From Gemmatales bacterium (GTDB taxonomy: Bacteria > Planctomycetota > Planctomycetia > Gemmatales > Gemmataceae), in assembly GCA_026004675.1 (NCBI GenBank), contig BPJP01000001.1, positions 558,001 through 622,000 on the forward strand: DNA of 64,000 nucleotides, in the 5' to 3' direction. The notes under the pieces are model-generated. The model worked only from the letters and a program-made list of their open reading frames with translations, was not told the origin of the DNA and searched no databases. The translations under genes were made by a program, and so were the position numbers. Below are positions 16,345-23,938 of this stretch, one piece after another; position 1 is the stretch's first letter, and each line of letters begins with the position of its first letter.

Positions 16345-16878
16345 CTATTCGCCTGCCACGAACGGAGCGATGCCACCTTCGTGCCGTTCCCACTCTTGCC
16401 TGACCTGGTGCAAACCGTAGGCGCACATTTCGAATTCTTCGCTGATGCGCCTCAAGACAGGAGCTTCTTCCTGGTAGGGGTCCCGATCGAAGGTGCTGGC
16501 GATGTAGTAAGAGCGTTTTCCCTGTTCGCAATAATCGATAAAGTGGTCCTTGCTGTGAATCGACCGCATTTTTCGCAGTGCTTCGGGATAAACGCCCGTC
16601 CAAAACAAGGTGAAATCGCCGATGTGCCGATGAACCTCCCGACGAGTCCGCCCCTCGGGGGGAAGCGCCTCGGCTTCGATCAACATCTCGGCAACTTCCT
16701 CCAGCCGTTTGCCGTGAGCGTTTCGCAACCGGTAGACCGCATCCATGTGAACGAATCGCGACAGCAACCCCGAAAGATAGTCCACTAGAGGAGGATCACC
16801 GATACCGAAATGAGCCATGAACGTCTGCTCGGTCAATCCCGCAAACAGGCGTCGAAGGTCTTGCTTCGGTGGTATCAT
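16345..16878 (-). CDS. Conserved-looking hypothetical protein, 177 residues
   Basis: A soluble, mostly helical protein with no signal peptide. Segments such as LFAGLTEQTFMAHFGIGDPPLVDYLSG, FTLFWTGVYPEALRKMRS and KDHFIDYCEQGKRSYYIAS are well formed and not low complexity, so the gene looks real. I recognise no named domain and see no catalytic motif. The start at 16878 follows AAGAGGTGATGTC, which includes a usable ribosome binding site. It lies apart from other genes, with a 190-base gap to the ClC gene and a 546-base gap upstream. Confidence 0.65.
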   Translation of the reverse strand: MIPPKQDLRRLFAGLTEQTFMAHFGIGDPPLVDYLSGLLSRFVHMDAVYRLRNAHGKRLEEVAEMLIEAEALPPEGRTRREVHRHIGDFTLFWTGVYPEALRKMRSIHSKDHFIDYCEQGKRSYYIASTFDRDPYQEEAPVLRRISEEFEMCAYGLHQVRQEWERHEGGIAPFVAGE

Positions 16879-17331
16879 GACATCACCTCTTCATCGTCGC
16901 CTGGAAAAATCGCGCTGAGAAGCTGTGTCATTTAATCCTACGGCATGTTTCGCATGGCCGTCAACCAACCTGAAGAACTGGGAAATCTGGGAGAAAGGCA
17001 CAGCTGCTGTTCGCACAACAACTCGATTTGGACGGCAGTGCCTGCATAGGTTATTTTGCGACTCGCGCCAAGCCCAAAAGCCGTTTTTCGAGTCGCCCTC
17101 TTCTGCGACCCGACCGACATCACCGTTGGTTGACGGTGCTTCCGTTCCCCTGACCTCGCGATGCTTGCAAGAAACACCGTTTGGTGACGGCGTTCATTTA
17201 AAAAATCACCGTCAGTTGACGGTCGCTTAGGCTGCACTAAACGCCCAATTGGGGCAAGCTCGCTGGAAGATGAGAAATTTGGGTGAAATTATGATTCTGG
17301 GTAAGTTAAAGAGACTTTCAATGAAATCCTC
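16879..17331. other. Long intergenic region with a triplet of short inverted repeats
   Basis: No supported gene lies here; the short ORFs in it have no family features or ribosome binding sites. Its right part holds three copies of a CACCGT-N6-GACGGT palindrome-like unit (listed separately), and it ends at the promoter of the lipoprotein gene. Confidence 0.5.
17121..17223 (+). repeat. Three copies of a CACCGT...GACGGT inverted repeat
   Basis: Copies lie at 17121-17138 (CACCGTTGGTTGACGGTG), 17175-17192 (CACCGTTTGGTGACGGCG) and 17207-17223 (CACCGTCAGTTGACGGT). Each has inverted half-sites CACCGT / ACGGTG around a short centre. They sit 110-210 bases upstream of the promoter and 200-300 bases upstream of the lipoprotein gene. 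They could be operator sites for a dimeric regulator or a small repeat family; the sequence does not decide. Confidence 0.6.
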
Positions 17332-17360
17332 TTGACAGCCAATGCTGGTTTCAATAAATG
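17332..17360 (+). promoter_or_regulatory. Sigma-70-type promoter for the lipoprotein gene
   Basis: A perfect TTGACA (17332-17337) is followed after 17 bases by TAAATG (17355-17360), 65 bases upstream of the start codon at 17425. The -10 is weak (three of six). Confidence 0.45.
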
Positions 17361-17424
17361 GGGACCGCTCACCAAAAGCAGCATGGGGTCATCGTCTGCT
17401 TCTTCCTGGCTTGGGGCGGTCGTC

Positions 17425-17910
17425 ATGAAACGATTACTGATGTTGGCGGTTTTGATGCTGGGCGTGGTCACCCTTGTCGGCTGCGTCGAGCGGCGCTTCG
17501 TCATCAATTCCGAACCGGCAGGAGCGCTGGTGTTGAAAAACGGGGAGCCGATCGGCACCGCGCCAGCCGACGACCATTTCACATACTATGGCGATTACCA
17601 TTTCACCTTGATCAAAGACGGCTATGAGACGTTGCACGTCACGCAGCATGTGCCGGCGCCTTGGTATCAGTATTTCCCACTCGATTTCTTTTTCGAAGTC
17701 TTGTTTCCCTGGCGCATCGAAGACGTGCGGCGCTACACGTATCAAATGCAGCCAGTGCAGGCAGCGCGACCTGATGAGTTGTTGAACCGGGCGGCAGTGT
17801 TGCGCGAACGTGGCCGGTCCATCCCGACAGCCCAAGAGACAACCAACGCCCCTGCCCAGCCGGGACCGGTTTTCCCGATCCTTAACCCACGCCGGGCGGT
17901 TTCGCAGTGA
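17425..17910 (+). CDS. PEGA-like lipoprotein
   Basis: Starting at 17425 the 161-residue protein has a lipoprotein signal peptide with lipobox LVGC (MKRLLMLAVLMLGVVTLVGC, Cys at 20). The next segment, RFVINSEPAGALVLKNGEPIGTAP, is typical of a PEGA domain, a small surface beta-domain common in planctomycetes. The middle contains an aromatic stretch (PAPWYQYFPLDFFFEVLFPW) that may contact the membrane. The C-terminal third is Pro/Ala-rich. It is probably anchored in a periplasm-facing membrane. The next gene (17989) starts 78 bases downstream, so co-transcription is possible. Role unknown. Confidence 0.78.
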   Translation: MKRLLMLAVLMLGVVTLVGCVERRFVINSEPAGALVLKNGEPIGTAPADDHFTYYGDYHFTLIKDGYETLHVTQHVPAPWYQYFPLDFFFEVLFPWRIEDVRRYTYQMQPVQAARPDELLNRAAVLRERGRSIPTAQETTNAPAQPGPVFPILNPRRAVSQ

Positions 17911-17988
17911 ATCGCGCTGGCTCGATGACAACCTGGCCGTTTTTCGCTGGCAACCGTGTTTTGCGATTCGCTGTTCTAGTCCTGCCCC

Positions 17989-19317
17989 ATGTCGAATGTA
18001 GAAGCGACAATGACTCCCATACCCTCTTCTGATGACAACACGCCAAATAGCTATTGGCTCCCGCTGGGACTTTTGGCGCTCGTTCTCATCTGTGGCTGCG
18101 TGCTTCGTCTCGTCTACGTTGAAGACATGGAATACAAGGGAGACGAGGCTTGGACGTTTCGACATTCTGTGGAGAAAAGCGGGGCCGCGTTTCCGTGGCT
18201 GGGTATGCCCATGAGCACGGGGCCGAGGAATCCCGGCATGAGCTTGTGGGTATTCATGGTTTTAAGCCGGATCGGCGGAGTGGTGGAACCGACCGATCTC
18301 GCCCGTTGTGTCCAGGTATTGAATATTCTGGCATTGCTGCTGTTGGTGGCCTTCGCATTCCGGTTTGTGGAGAAAACGGAACGCGAGGTATGGTTATGGG
18401 CATCGGCGCTGGTAGCGGTCAATCCTCTGGCCGTCTTGTTTCAACGAAAAATTTGGCCGCCTTCGGTGTTGCCCCTCTTTGTCATCATCATGTTGTCGGG
18501 CTGGTGGTGCCGGCGCAGGTTTTGGGGAGCTTTTCTCTGGGGATGGGTCGGCGCCTGCCTGGGCCAGATTCACGGTCCTGGTTTTTTTTTCGCCGCCGGC
18601 TTCTTTCTTTGGGCATGGCTCTTTGATCGCCGCGGTGTTCGCTGGACAGGCTGGTTGGCCGGCAGTGTCCTGGCGGCATGGCCGATGATTCCCTGGGTTT
18701 GGCATTTGTTCCAAGGACCGCATGGCCATTCAACGACCGATGTTACCTGGGAGCACATCCTCGAGGCCAAATTCTGGTTGCGCTGGATCACCGAATCCTG
18801 GGGCCTGGGATTGAAGTATTCGCTTCATCGGCAGTTTGTGGAGTTTTTGAAAGGCCCCTTCCTGGCCGGAGAGCCAACCTATTTCGTTGCCGGGTTACAT
18901 GCCGTTGTCGTTACCCTGGGCATCCTGATTCTTTGGCGAGGCGGCAAAAAGTTGTGGGCAAACCGTCATGGCTGGCGCGATCTATTTATCGGCCGAGAAT
19001 CCGCAACCGCTTTTACCATCAGTGCAGCCTTTTGGGGATTCGGCTTGCTTCTCACGTTTTCGATGTTGCCGATCCATCGCCATTACATGATCGTTCTGTT
19101 TCCTTTGGAGTTCGTCTGGCTGGCCCACCTCGCATTGGGAATTCGCGGTAGCACCACAGACCACCGCCGCTGGGGCCGACGGTTGCTGGCGGGAATGGTA
19201 GTGGCGCAATTGTTGATCACCATTTGCTTTTTGCACTTCATTCATGCAAACGGCGGTGCGACTGGGGGTGACTACGGCCTGGCGTATCGATTGCAAATCC
19301 AGCAGCGTCGGCCTTGA
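17989..19317 (+). CDS. GT-C fold glycosyltransferase (family 39/ArnT-like membrane protein)
   Basis: This 442-residue integral membrane protein has about ten hydrophobic helices. The first extramembrane loop carries YKGDEAWTFRHS, the Asp-Glu motif of GT-C glycosyltransferases that use lipid-linked sugars (dolichyl- or undecaprenyl-phosphate sugars). A conserved-type PSVLPLFVIIM helix and IHRHYMIVLFPLEFVW near the C-terminus also fit family 39-like enzymes. It would transfer a sugar to a protein or glycolipid on the outer face of the inner membrane; donor and acceptor cannot be told. The gene may follow the lipoprotein gene in one transcript. It is convergent with kinase 2, with 28 bases between the stops. 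Confidence 0.75.
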   Translation: MSNVEATMTPIPSSDDNTPNSYWLPLGLLALVLICGCVLRLVYVEDMEYKGDEAWTFRHSVEKSGAAFPWLGMPMSTGPRNPGMSLWVFMVLSRIGGVVEPTDLARCVQVLNILALLLLVAFAFRFVEKTEREVWLWASALVAVNPLAVLFQRKIWPPSVLPLFVIIMLSGWWCRRRFWGAFLWGWVGACLGQIHGPGFFFAAGFFLWAWLFDRRGVRWTGWLAGSVLAAWPMIPWVWHLFQGPHGHSTTDVTWEHILEAKFWLRWITESWGLGLKYSLHRQFVEFLKGPFLAGEPTYFVAGLHAVVVTLGILILWRGGKKLWANRHGWRDLFIGRESATAFTISAAFWGFGLLLTFSMLPIHRHYMIVLFPLEFVWLAHLALGIRGSTTDHRRWGRRLLAGMVVAQLLITICFLHFIHANGGATGGDYGLAYRLQIQQRRP

Positions 19318-19345
19318 TCGCAGCGCTTCGGAATGTGCGCGTTCC

Positions 19346-22300
19346 TCACTTGTCGGCAGCGATGGGTGAGGAGTCCAGCGCAGCCCACTCCTGTGGTTCG
19401 AGAAATTGCAGAACGCCGTCGCCGCTGAGATGCAAGCCGGTCATTCGTCGCCAGCGACAGACAACGTCCGCAGTGGGAAAGTGCGTCGGTCGGGGAATCG
19501 GCCAGATACGGACCACCTTGTCCGAAGATATGGTCCAGAGGGATTGCCCTGAAGGCAAGAAGCCAGCAGCATCGAGGTTTCCGCCAACTCGAAACGGGGG
19601 ACCGATCGGTTTCATTGTCCGCATGTCCCACAGTTGCAACGCGTCATTTCCATGGCGGGTCAGCAGCAGTCGTGCATCCGGACTGAAATGAGAACGTTCC
19701 GTAAAATCGGATAATTCCTGGAAACGTAGCAAGCGTTTGCCTGTCTTGACGTCGCAAAGTTGGCGGGTGGTAATATCTCCTTGCACAAGGACGAATCGGC
19801 TATCGGGGCTGAAGCATTGCCGCCGAAGAGTTGCCGAATCGGCGAGCAGGTTGGTGCGGTGCCGGCGCAACAAGGTGTCGAAATCGAGATACTCGTATTT
19901 CATGGCTTTCCCGATGGCCCGGCCGGTCGCCACCTCCCAGAGCCGAGTGATCTTAGCGCCTTGCGACGAGGAAATCGTCACCAAATACCGGCTATCGGGA
20001 CTGAAAACGAGCTGATCGATCTCATGGTCATGGGCAAGAAGCCTGACCAGCTGGCCGGACCGCGTATCCCAAATGCGGACAGTGCGATCGCGACCGGCGG
20101 TCGCCGCCCATTTCCCGTCCGGACATAAATCCATTGCCGTGACTTTCGGGTGGTCGAATGATTCGCCTGTCTTGATCCCCCTATGCGTCTGCCAGATGTT
20201 GAGTTGGTCTTGCGCATCCAGCGTCAAGACGAGAGAACTGTCGTCATTGGGGAGAATGCGGACGATGTCGGCGTCGTGTTGCCAGTCCTGTCCTATCTGT
20301 TGGGCGGTCCGTACATCCCATACCCGGAGTCGCTGTTCGCTTGCCGTGAATAAGAAATTCCCGTCGGGACTGAAGACGGCCTCTCGACAGGTCTCGTTTT
20401 GCAAGCTGGGCCGGCTCGACATTTTGTCGCCAGCCACTGGTAGCCATTCGAGAATGGGGTCGCCCGTGGAGGCGTTCCAAAGCTGCGCCTGAAATGTCGG
20501 TTGGCCTGACGCATAACCCATCAAATGAAGCGTCAAAATGGTGCGCCGATCCGGCGCTAATTGCGCATGTGCGATCGGCTGTCGGCCCAAAGCTGTTTTC
20601 CTGGGCTGGCCGCTTTCCGCATCCCAAAGAAGGACCTCCTGGGGAGAGACGGCGATGACAGTTTTATTGTCGAAACTGAAGTCGATTTGCACGGCGGCGA
20701 TCCAATCGCGTCCCGACCCGAGCTGACGAATCGTTTTTCCCGTTCGCGTGTCCCAGAGACGCACGGCCGGCGGAAGCGACTCCCTTGTCCGGTCGATTCC
20801 GTTTTCGCCGTCAAGAGGTTTCGCTTCTTCCTGATCGTAAGGGAGTTCGACAGTGACGGCGCGCCGTCCATCGCCGCTGAAAACGACTTCGCGAACGCTA
20901 TGGCGATGAGATAACTTCAGCGTCGGCTTCGGCCCTCGAGAGATCGAGAAACGACGAACGGATTCGCCGTCGAGTGTCAACACGGATCGGCCATCCGGGC
21001 TGAAACGCGCCATTTCGATCATGCGCGGGTGCGCCAGCGGGGCACAGGCTGGCATACCGTTCGTGGTGTTCCAGAGGTAGACATTGCCGTTGCTGGAAAA
21101 GGTAATGAACAGTTTGCTGTCAGGGCTGAATCCCAGAGCTTGACAATAGCCGTCGTGGCGGAGAGGAAAGCCGATGGGCACGCCGTTTCCCGGTGCCCAG
21201 AGACGAAACGTCTTGTCGTTGCAGCCGACGACGGCAACACTGCCATCGGGGCTGAACATCGCTTCGAAGACTTTGCCGGCATGGCGCCACGTTGGGCCAA
21301 TCGGTTCACCGGATTGCGTGTCGAACAAACGGACGGTGCCGTTTTCGCCAGCGAGCAAAACCCGGCCTCCGCTCGTATCGAAGGCAGCGACTTCGATCCT
21401 TTCTCCGATTTCCAGCTTGCGTCTGCTCTCGTGCGTCTCGTTGTCCGTGTTTACAGCCGATGCTGGGTTTCGACGGTACGGCATCAGTTGCCAGAGCCAG
21501 GCCGTGTTGTCTAATACGACCAGCAAAAAGCGGCTATCTGGCGAAAAGAGCAGTCGGTTGACGGAAGATTCCAGTTTGGCAGATTGGGGCTTCAAGGCAA
21601 CCAGGCGTTTCCCGTTGCCGCTGTCCCAAAGAAGGGCTGCCGCAGTCGCTCCCACCGTCGCGATCCACTTCCCATCCGGGCTGAAACGCACCTGGGCGAA
21701 CGTGCCTTGATGTTCCAGAGGGGCGAGCAGCTTGCCGGTTTCCGCGTTCCAGAGAAACAGCTCCGTTTCGTTGCTCGTGAGTTCCGGGCGATAACGACGA
21801 GCCAGAAACCGTTTCGCATCGGGACTGAAGCGTACTTCACTCGTGCCGAGCCAGGCACTTCCCAGCGGACTCGCGGTCGCGGTGTCCCACAACCTGCCTT
21901 CCAGCTTTTCTTCGGCCAGTGAGGTGAGAGTGATGAGTCGGCTGCCGTCTGCGGCGAAATAGGCGGCCAGGACATCGCCTTTGCCAGGCAACACGCCGAT
22001 GACCCGTCCGGTCCGCGCGGACCATAAGCGCTTCGTTTCTTCCGCATCGACCGTCAACACCAGTTGGGTCGGGCCCAGATACGTTTGCCTGATCCCCGCT
22101 GGATGTCGCATCGGAAAACCCAGCGATCGATCATGAAGCGGGTCCCAAAGCTGAATAGCATCAGGCTCGATTCGCTTGACAATCAGCGTGAGATCGGGAC
22201 TGACAGCAACAACGTTGCTGTGGATTTGCTGCAGCGGGCTGATGACACTGGACCAGGCATTCAGGTTGGTGCGGGCGGACCAGATGAGATCGTGGGCATC

Positions 22301-23629
22301 GGCCGGCGCCAACTCCAGGCATCTAGCCATGAGCAAGGCACCGTGATGGGCTTGCCCTTGTTGTGCCAGAGTCAGTCCCTGTTCGAGAAGCAGACCTGCG
22401 GATTGGCGTATCGACAGACGAAAATTGGCATTGGCCCGTTCGGCGGCTGCAAGATTGGTATGGGCCAATTCGAGGTTTTGCATGGCAGCTTCTTTCGCCT
22501 TTTGCAGCTGGGCCACGGAGCATTCCAGTTCGCTGGCCAATTGGGAGCGGGTGACGGCAAAAAAACTGCTGACGGCGGTTCCCAGCGTGAGGGCGACGAA
22601 TGCCAACACTCCTGTTGCCGCCAGTGCCGGATTGCGTTTGCACCAGAACATGCCCCGCTGCCAGAGATTGACAGGGCGAGCGAGGATCGGTTTGCCGGCG
22701 AGAAAGCGCTCCAAATCATCCGCCAGTGCCTCGGCACTTTGGTAACGCCGTCGGCATTCCTTGGCCAAACACTTCATCACGATCGTTTCCAGATCGCGGG
22801 GGACGCGGGGCTGGAGCCTTCCTGGTGGCACTGGCGGCTGCGTGCGCACCTGTTCCAGCGTCTCCAGCACGGTGGCGCCCCGAAAGGGCGGTCGGCCCGT
22901 TAATGCCTCGTACAAGATCGCACCAAGGGCATAAACATCGACGAGCGGCGTGATTTGTTTGCTTTTGCCTGCCGCCTGCTCTGGAGCCATATAACTCGGA
23001 GTACCCATGATCGAGCCGCTTCGTGTCTGGCCCGTGTCGGTGTCCAGCCGTTTGGCCAGTCCGAAATCGGAAATCTTGGGAAGGCACTCTTGACCATGGA
23101 TCTGCAACAGGATGTTCGCCGGCTTCAGGTCCCGATGAACGATGCCTTGTTGGTGAGCGGCATGAATGGCCCGCGCCAAAGTTGCCACCAGGGCGGCGGC
23201 TTGCCGATGTGGCATGGGCGTCGCCTCGAGCTTTCGCGCCAGACTGCCACCGTTGACGTATTCGAGAGAAAAATAAGGCCGGCCTGCGAAATCCCCTATC
23301 TCGTACACCTGGACGATATTGGGATGTTGCAAGCGAGCGACAGCTTCCGCTTCCTGTCGAAAGCGCCTCTGCTCCGATGCACTTGCCTCCGGCCCGTTCA
23401 GGATCATCTTCAAGGCCACGGTTCGTTTCAAACCGGTCTGCGTCGCTTTGTAAACGACGCCCATGCCCCCCCTGCCAAGCTCCTCCTGAATTTCATAGCC
23501 TGGGATCGATATCAGGGAACCGTCGCCGGTCAACCGGGCTGTGTAGATTCGCGTTGGTTCTTCGAGCAACATGGATGTTCTGTTGGCCTTCTCAGGAGAT
23601 GCCTTCATTGGCCCTTGCATGTGCGACAT
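19346..23629 (-). CDS. Membrane Ser/Thr protein kinase with WD40 propellers (kinase 2)
   Basis: This 1,427-residue protein has a Hanks-type kinase domain at about 44-310 (GRGGMGVVYKA, Lys 74, HRDLKPANILL, DFGLAKRL, MAPEQAAG). A single transmembrane helix lies near 335-360 (ALAATGVLAFVALTLGTAV). A short coiled-coil stretch (about 365-410) precedes a long series of WD40-like units of the form FSPDGKWIATVGATAAALLW, enough for two propellers. Unlike kinase 1 it has no N-terminal cysteine motif and no TPR-like tail. ATG codons at 23629 and 23620 are both possible starts. The extracytoplasmic propellers presumably sense or scaffold a ligand. It is a standalone gene, divergent from the PQQ dehydrogenase. 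Confidence 0.93.
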   Translation of the reverse strand: MSHMQGPMKASPEKANRTSMLLEEPTRIYTARLTGDGSLISIPGYEIQEELGRGGMGVVYKATQTGLKRTVALKMILNGPEASASEQRRFRQEAEAVARLQHPNIVQVYEIGDFAGRPYFSLEYVNGGSLARKLEATPMPHRQAAALVATLARAIHAAHQQGIVHRDLKPANILLQIHGQECLPKISDFGLAKRLDTDTGQTRSGSIMGTPSYMAPEQAAGKSKQITPLVDVYALGAILYEALTGRPPFRGATVLETLEQVRTQPPVPPGRLQPRVPRDLETIVMKCLAKECRRRYQSAEALADDLERFLAGKPILARPVNLWQRGMFWCKRNPALAATGVLAFVALTLGTAVSSFFAVTRSQLASELECSVAQLQKAKEAAMQNLELAHTNLAAAERANANFRLSIRQSAGLLLEQGLTLAQQGQAHHGALLMARCLELAPADAHDLIWSARTNLNAWSSVISPLQQIHSNVVAVSPDLTLIVKRIEPDAIQLWDPLHDRSLGFPMRHPAGIRQTYLGPTQLVLTVDAEETKRLWSARTGRVIGVLPGKGDVLAAYFAADGSRLITLTSLAEEKLEGRLWDTATASPLGSAWLGTSEVRFSPDAKRFLARRYRPELTSNETELFLWNAETGKLLAPLEHQGTFAQVRFSPDGKWIATVGATAAALLWDSGNGKRLVALKPQSAKLESSVNRLLFSPDSRFLLVVLDNTAWLWQLMPYRRNPASAVNTDNETHESRRKLEIGERIEVAAFDTSGGRVLLAGENGTVRLFDTQSGEPIGPTWRHAGKVFEAMFSPDGSVAVVGCNDKTFRLWAPGNGVPIGFPLRHDGYCQALGFSPDSKLFITFSSNGNVYLWNTTNGMPACAPLAHPRMIEMARFSPDGRSVLTLDGESVRRFSISRGPKPTLKLSHRHSVREVVFSGDGRRAVTVELPYDQEEAKPLDGENGIDRTRESLPPAVRLWDTRTGKTIRQLGSGRDWIAAVQIDFSFDNKTVIAVSPQEVLLWDAESGQPRKTALGRQPIAHAQLAPDRRTILTLHLMGYASGQPTFQAQLWNASTGDPILEWLPVAGDKMSSRPSLQNETCREAVFSPDGNFLFTASEQRLRVWDVRTAQQIGQDWQHDADIVRILPNDDSSLVLTLDAQDQLNIWQTHRGIKTGESFDHPKVTAMDLCPDGKWAATAGRDRTVRIWDTRSGQLVRLLAHDHEIDQLVFSPDSRYLVTISSSQGAKITRLWEVATGRAIGKAMKYEYLDFDTLLRRHRTNLLADSATLRRQCFSPDSRFVLVQGDITTRQLCDVKTGKRLLRFQELSDFTERSHFSPDARLLLTRHGNDALQLWDMRTMKPIGPPFRVGGNLDAAGFLPSGQSLWTISSDKVVRIWPIPRPTHFPTADVVCRWRRMTGLHLSGDGVLQFLEPQEWAALDSSPIAADK

Positions 23630-23938
23630 GAATCCATTCCTTTGCGATTTGCCGAATCGATGCCATCCGATTTTACGCCGGTTACAAAGGCAAATCCAGG
23701 CAAGCGCACAGCAGGCCGTCGTGCCGCCCGCAAAGGAAGGTAAGGCTTGCCGATTTTAGCCAATTCACGGGTCGAGGAGCGTCAAGGAAAAAAGGAACGG
23801 CATTGGCAAGCGAAAAAAAATAGGCAAGATGCCAGGGACCTAAATGCAAATACCGCCACACGAGAATCGACCACCGCACGTGTCCGACAGCGGCCGATCC
23901 GATATGCTAGCATTTGGACTGATCCTTGGAGGTCGCTT
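23630..23938. other. Divergent intergenic region
   Basis: This gap lies between the divergent kinase 2 and sugar dehydrogenase genes and must hold both promoters. A-rich patches occur around 23785-23830. A TATGCT at 23903-23908 could be a -10 for the rightward gene and a TAAAAT on the minus strand (23670-23675) for the kinase, but neither has a convincing -35. No gene is seen. Confidence 0.4.

Noticed and set aside
17121..17223. CRISPR-like array
   Set aside because: Only three units with unequal spacing and 18-base palindromic repeats, and no cas genes nearby.
16925..17230. 101-codon ORF in the intergenic region
   Set aside because: No start signal, no domain, and it overlaps the inverted-repeat triplet; more likely non-coding.
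22955..23743. 262-codon plus-strand ORF over the kinase 2 start
   Set aside because: Antisense to the kinase domain with no ribosome binding site and no domain.
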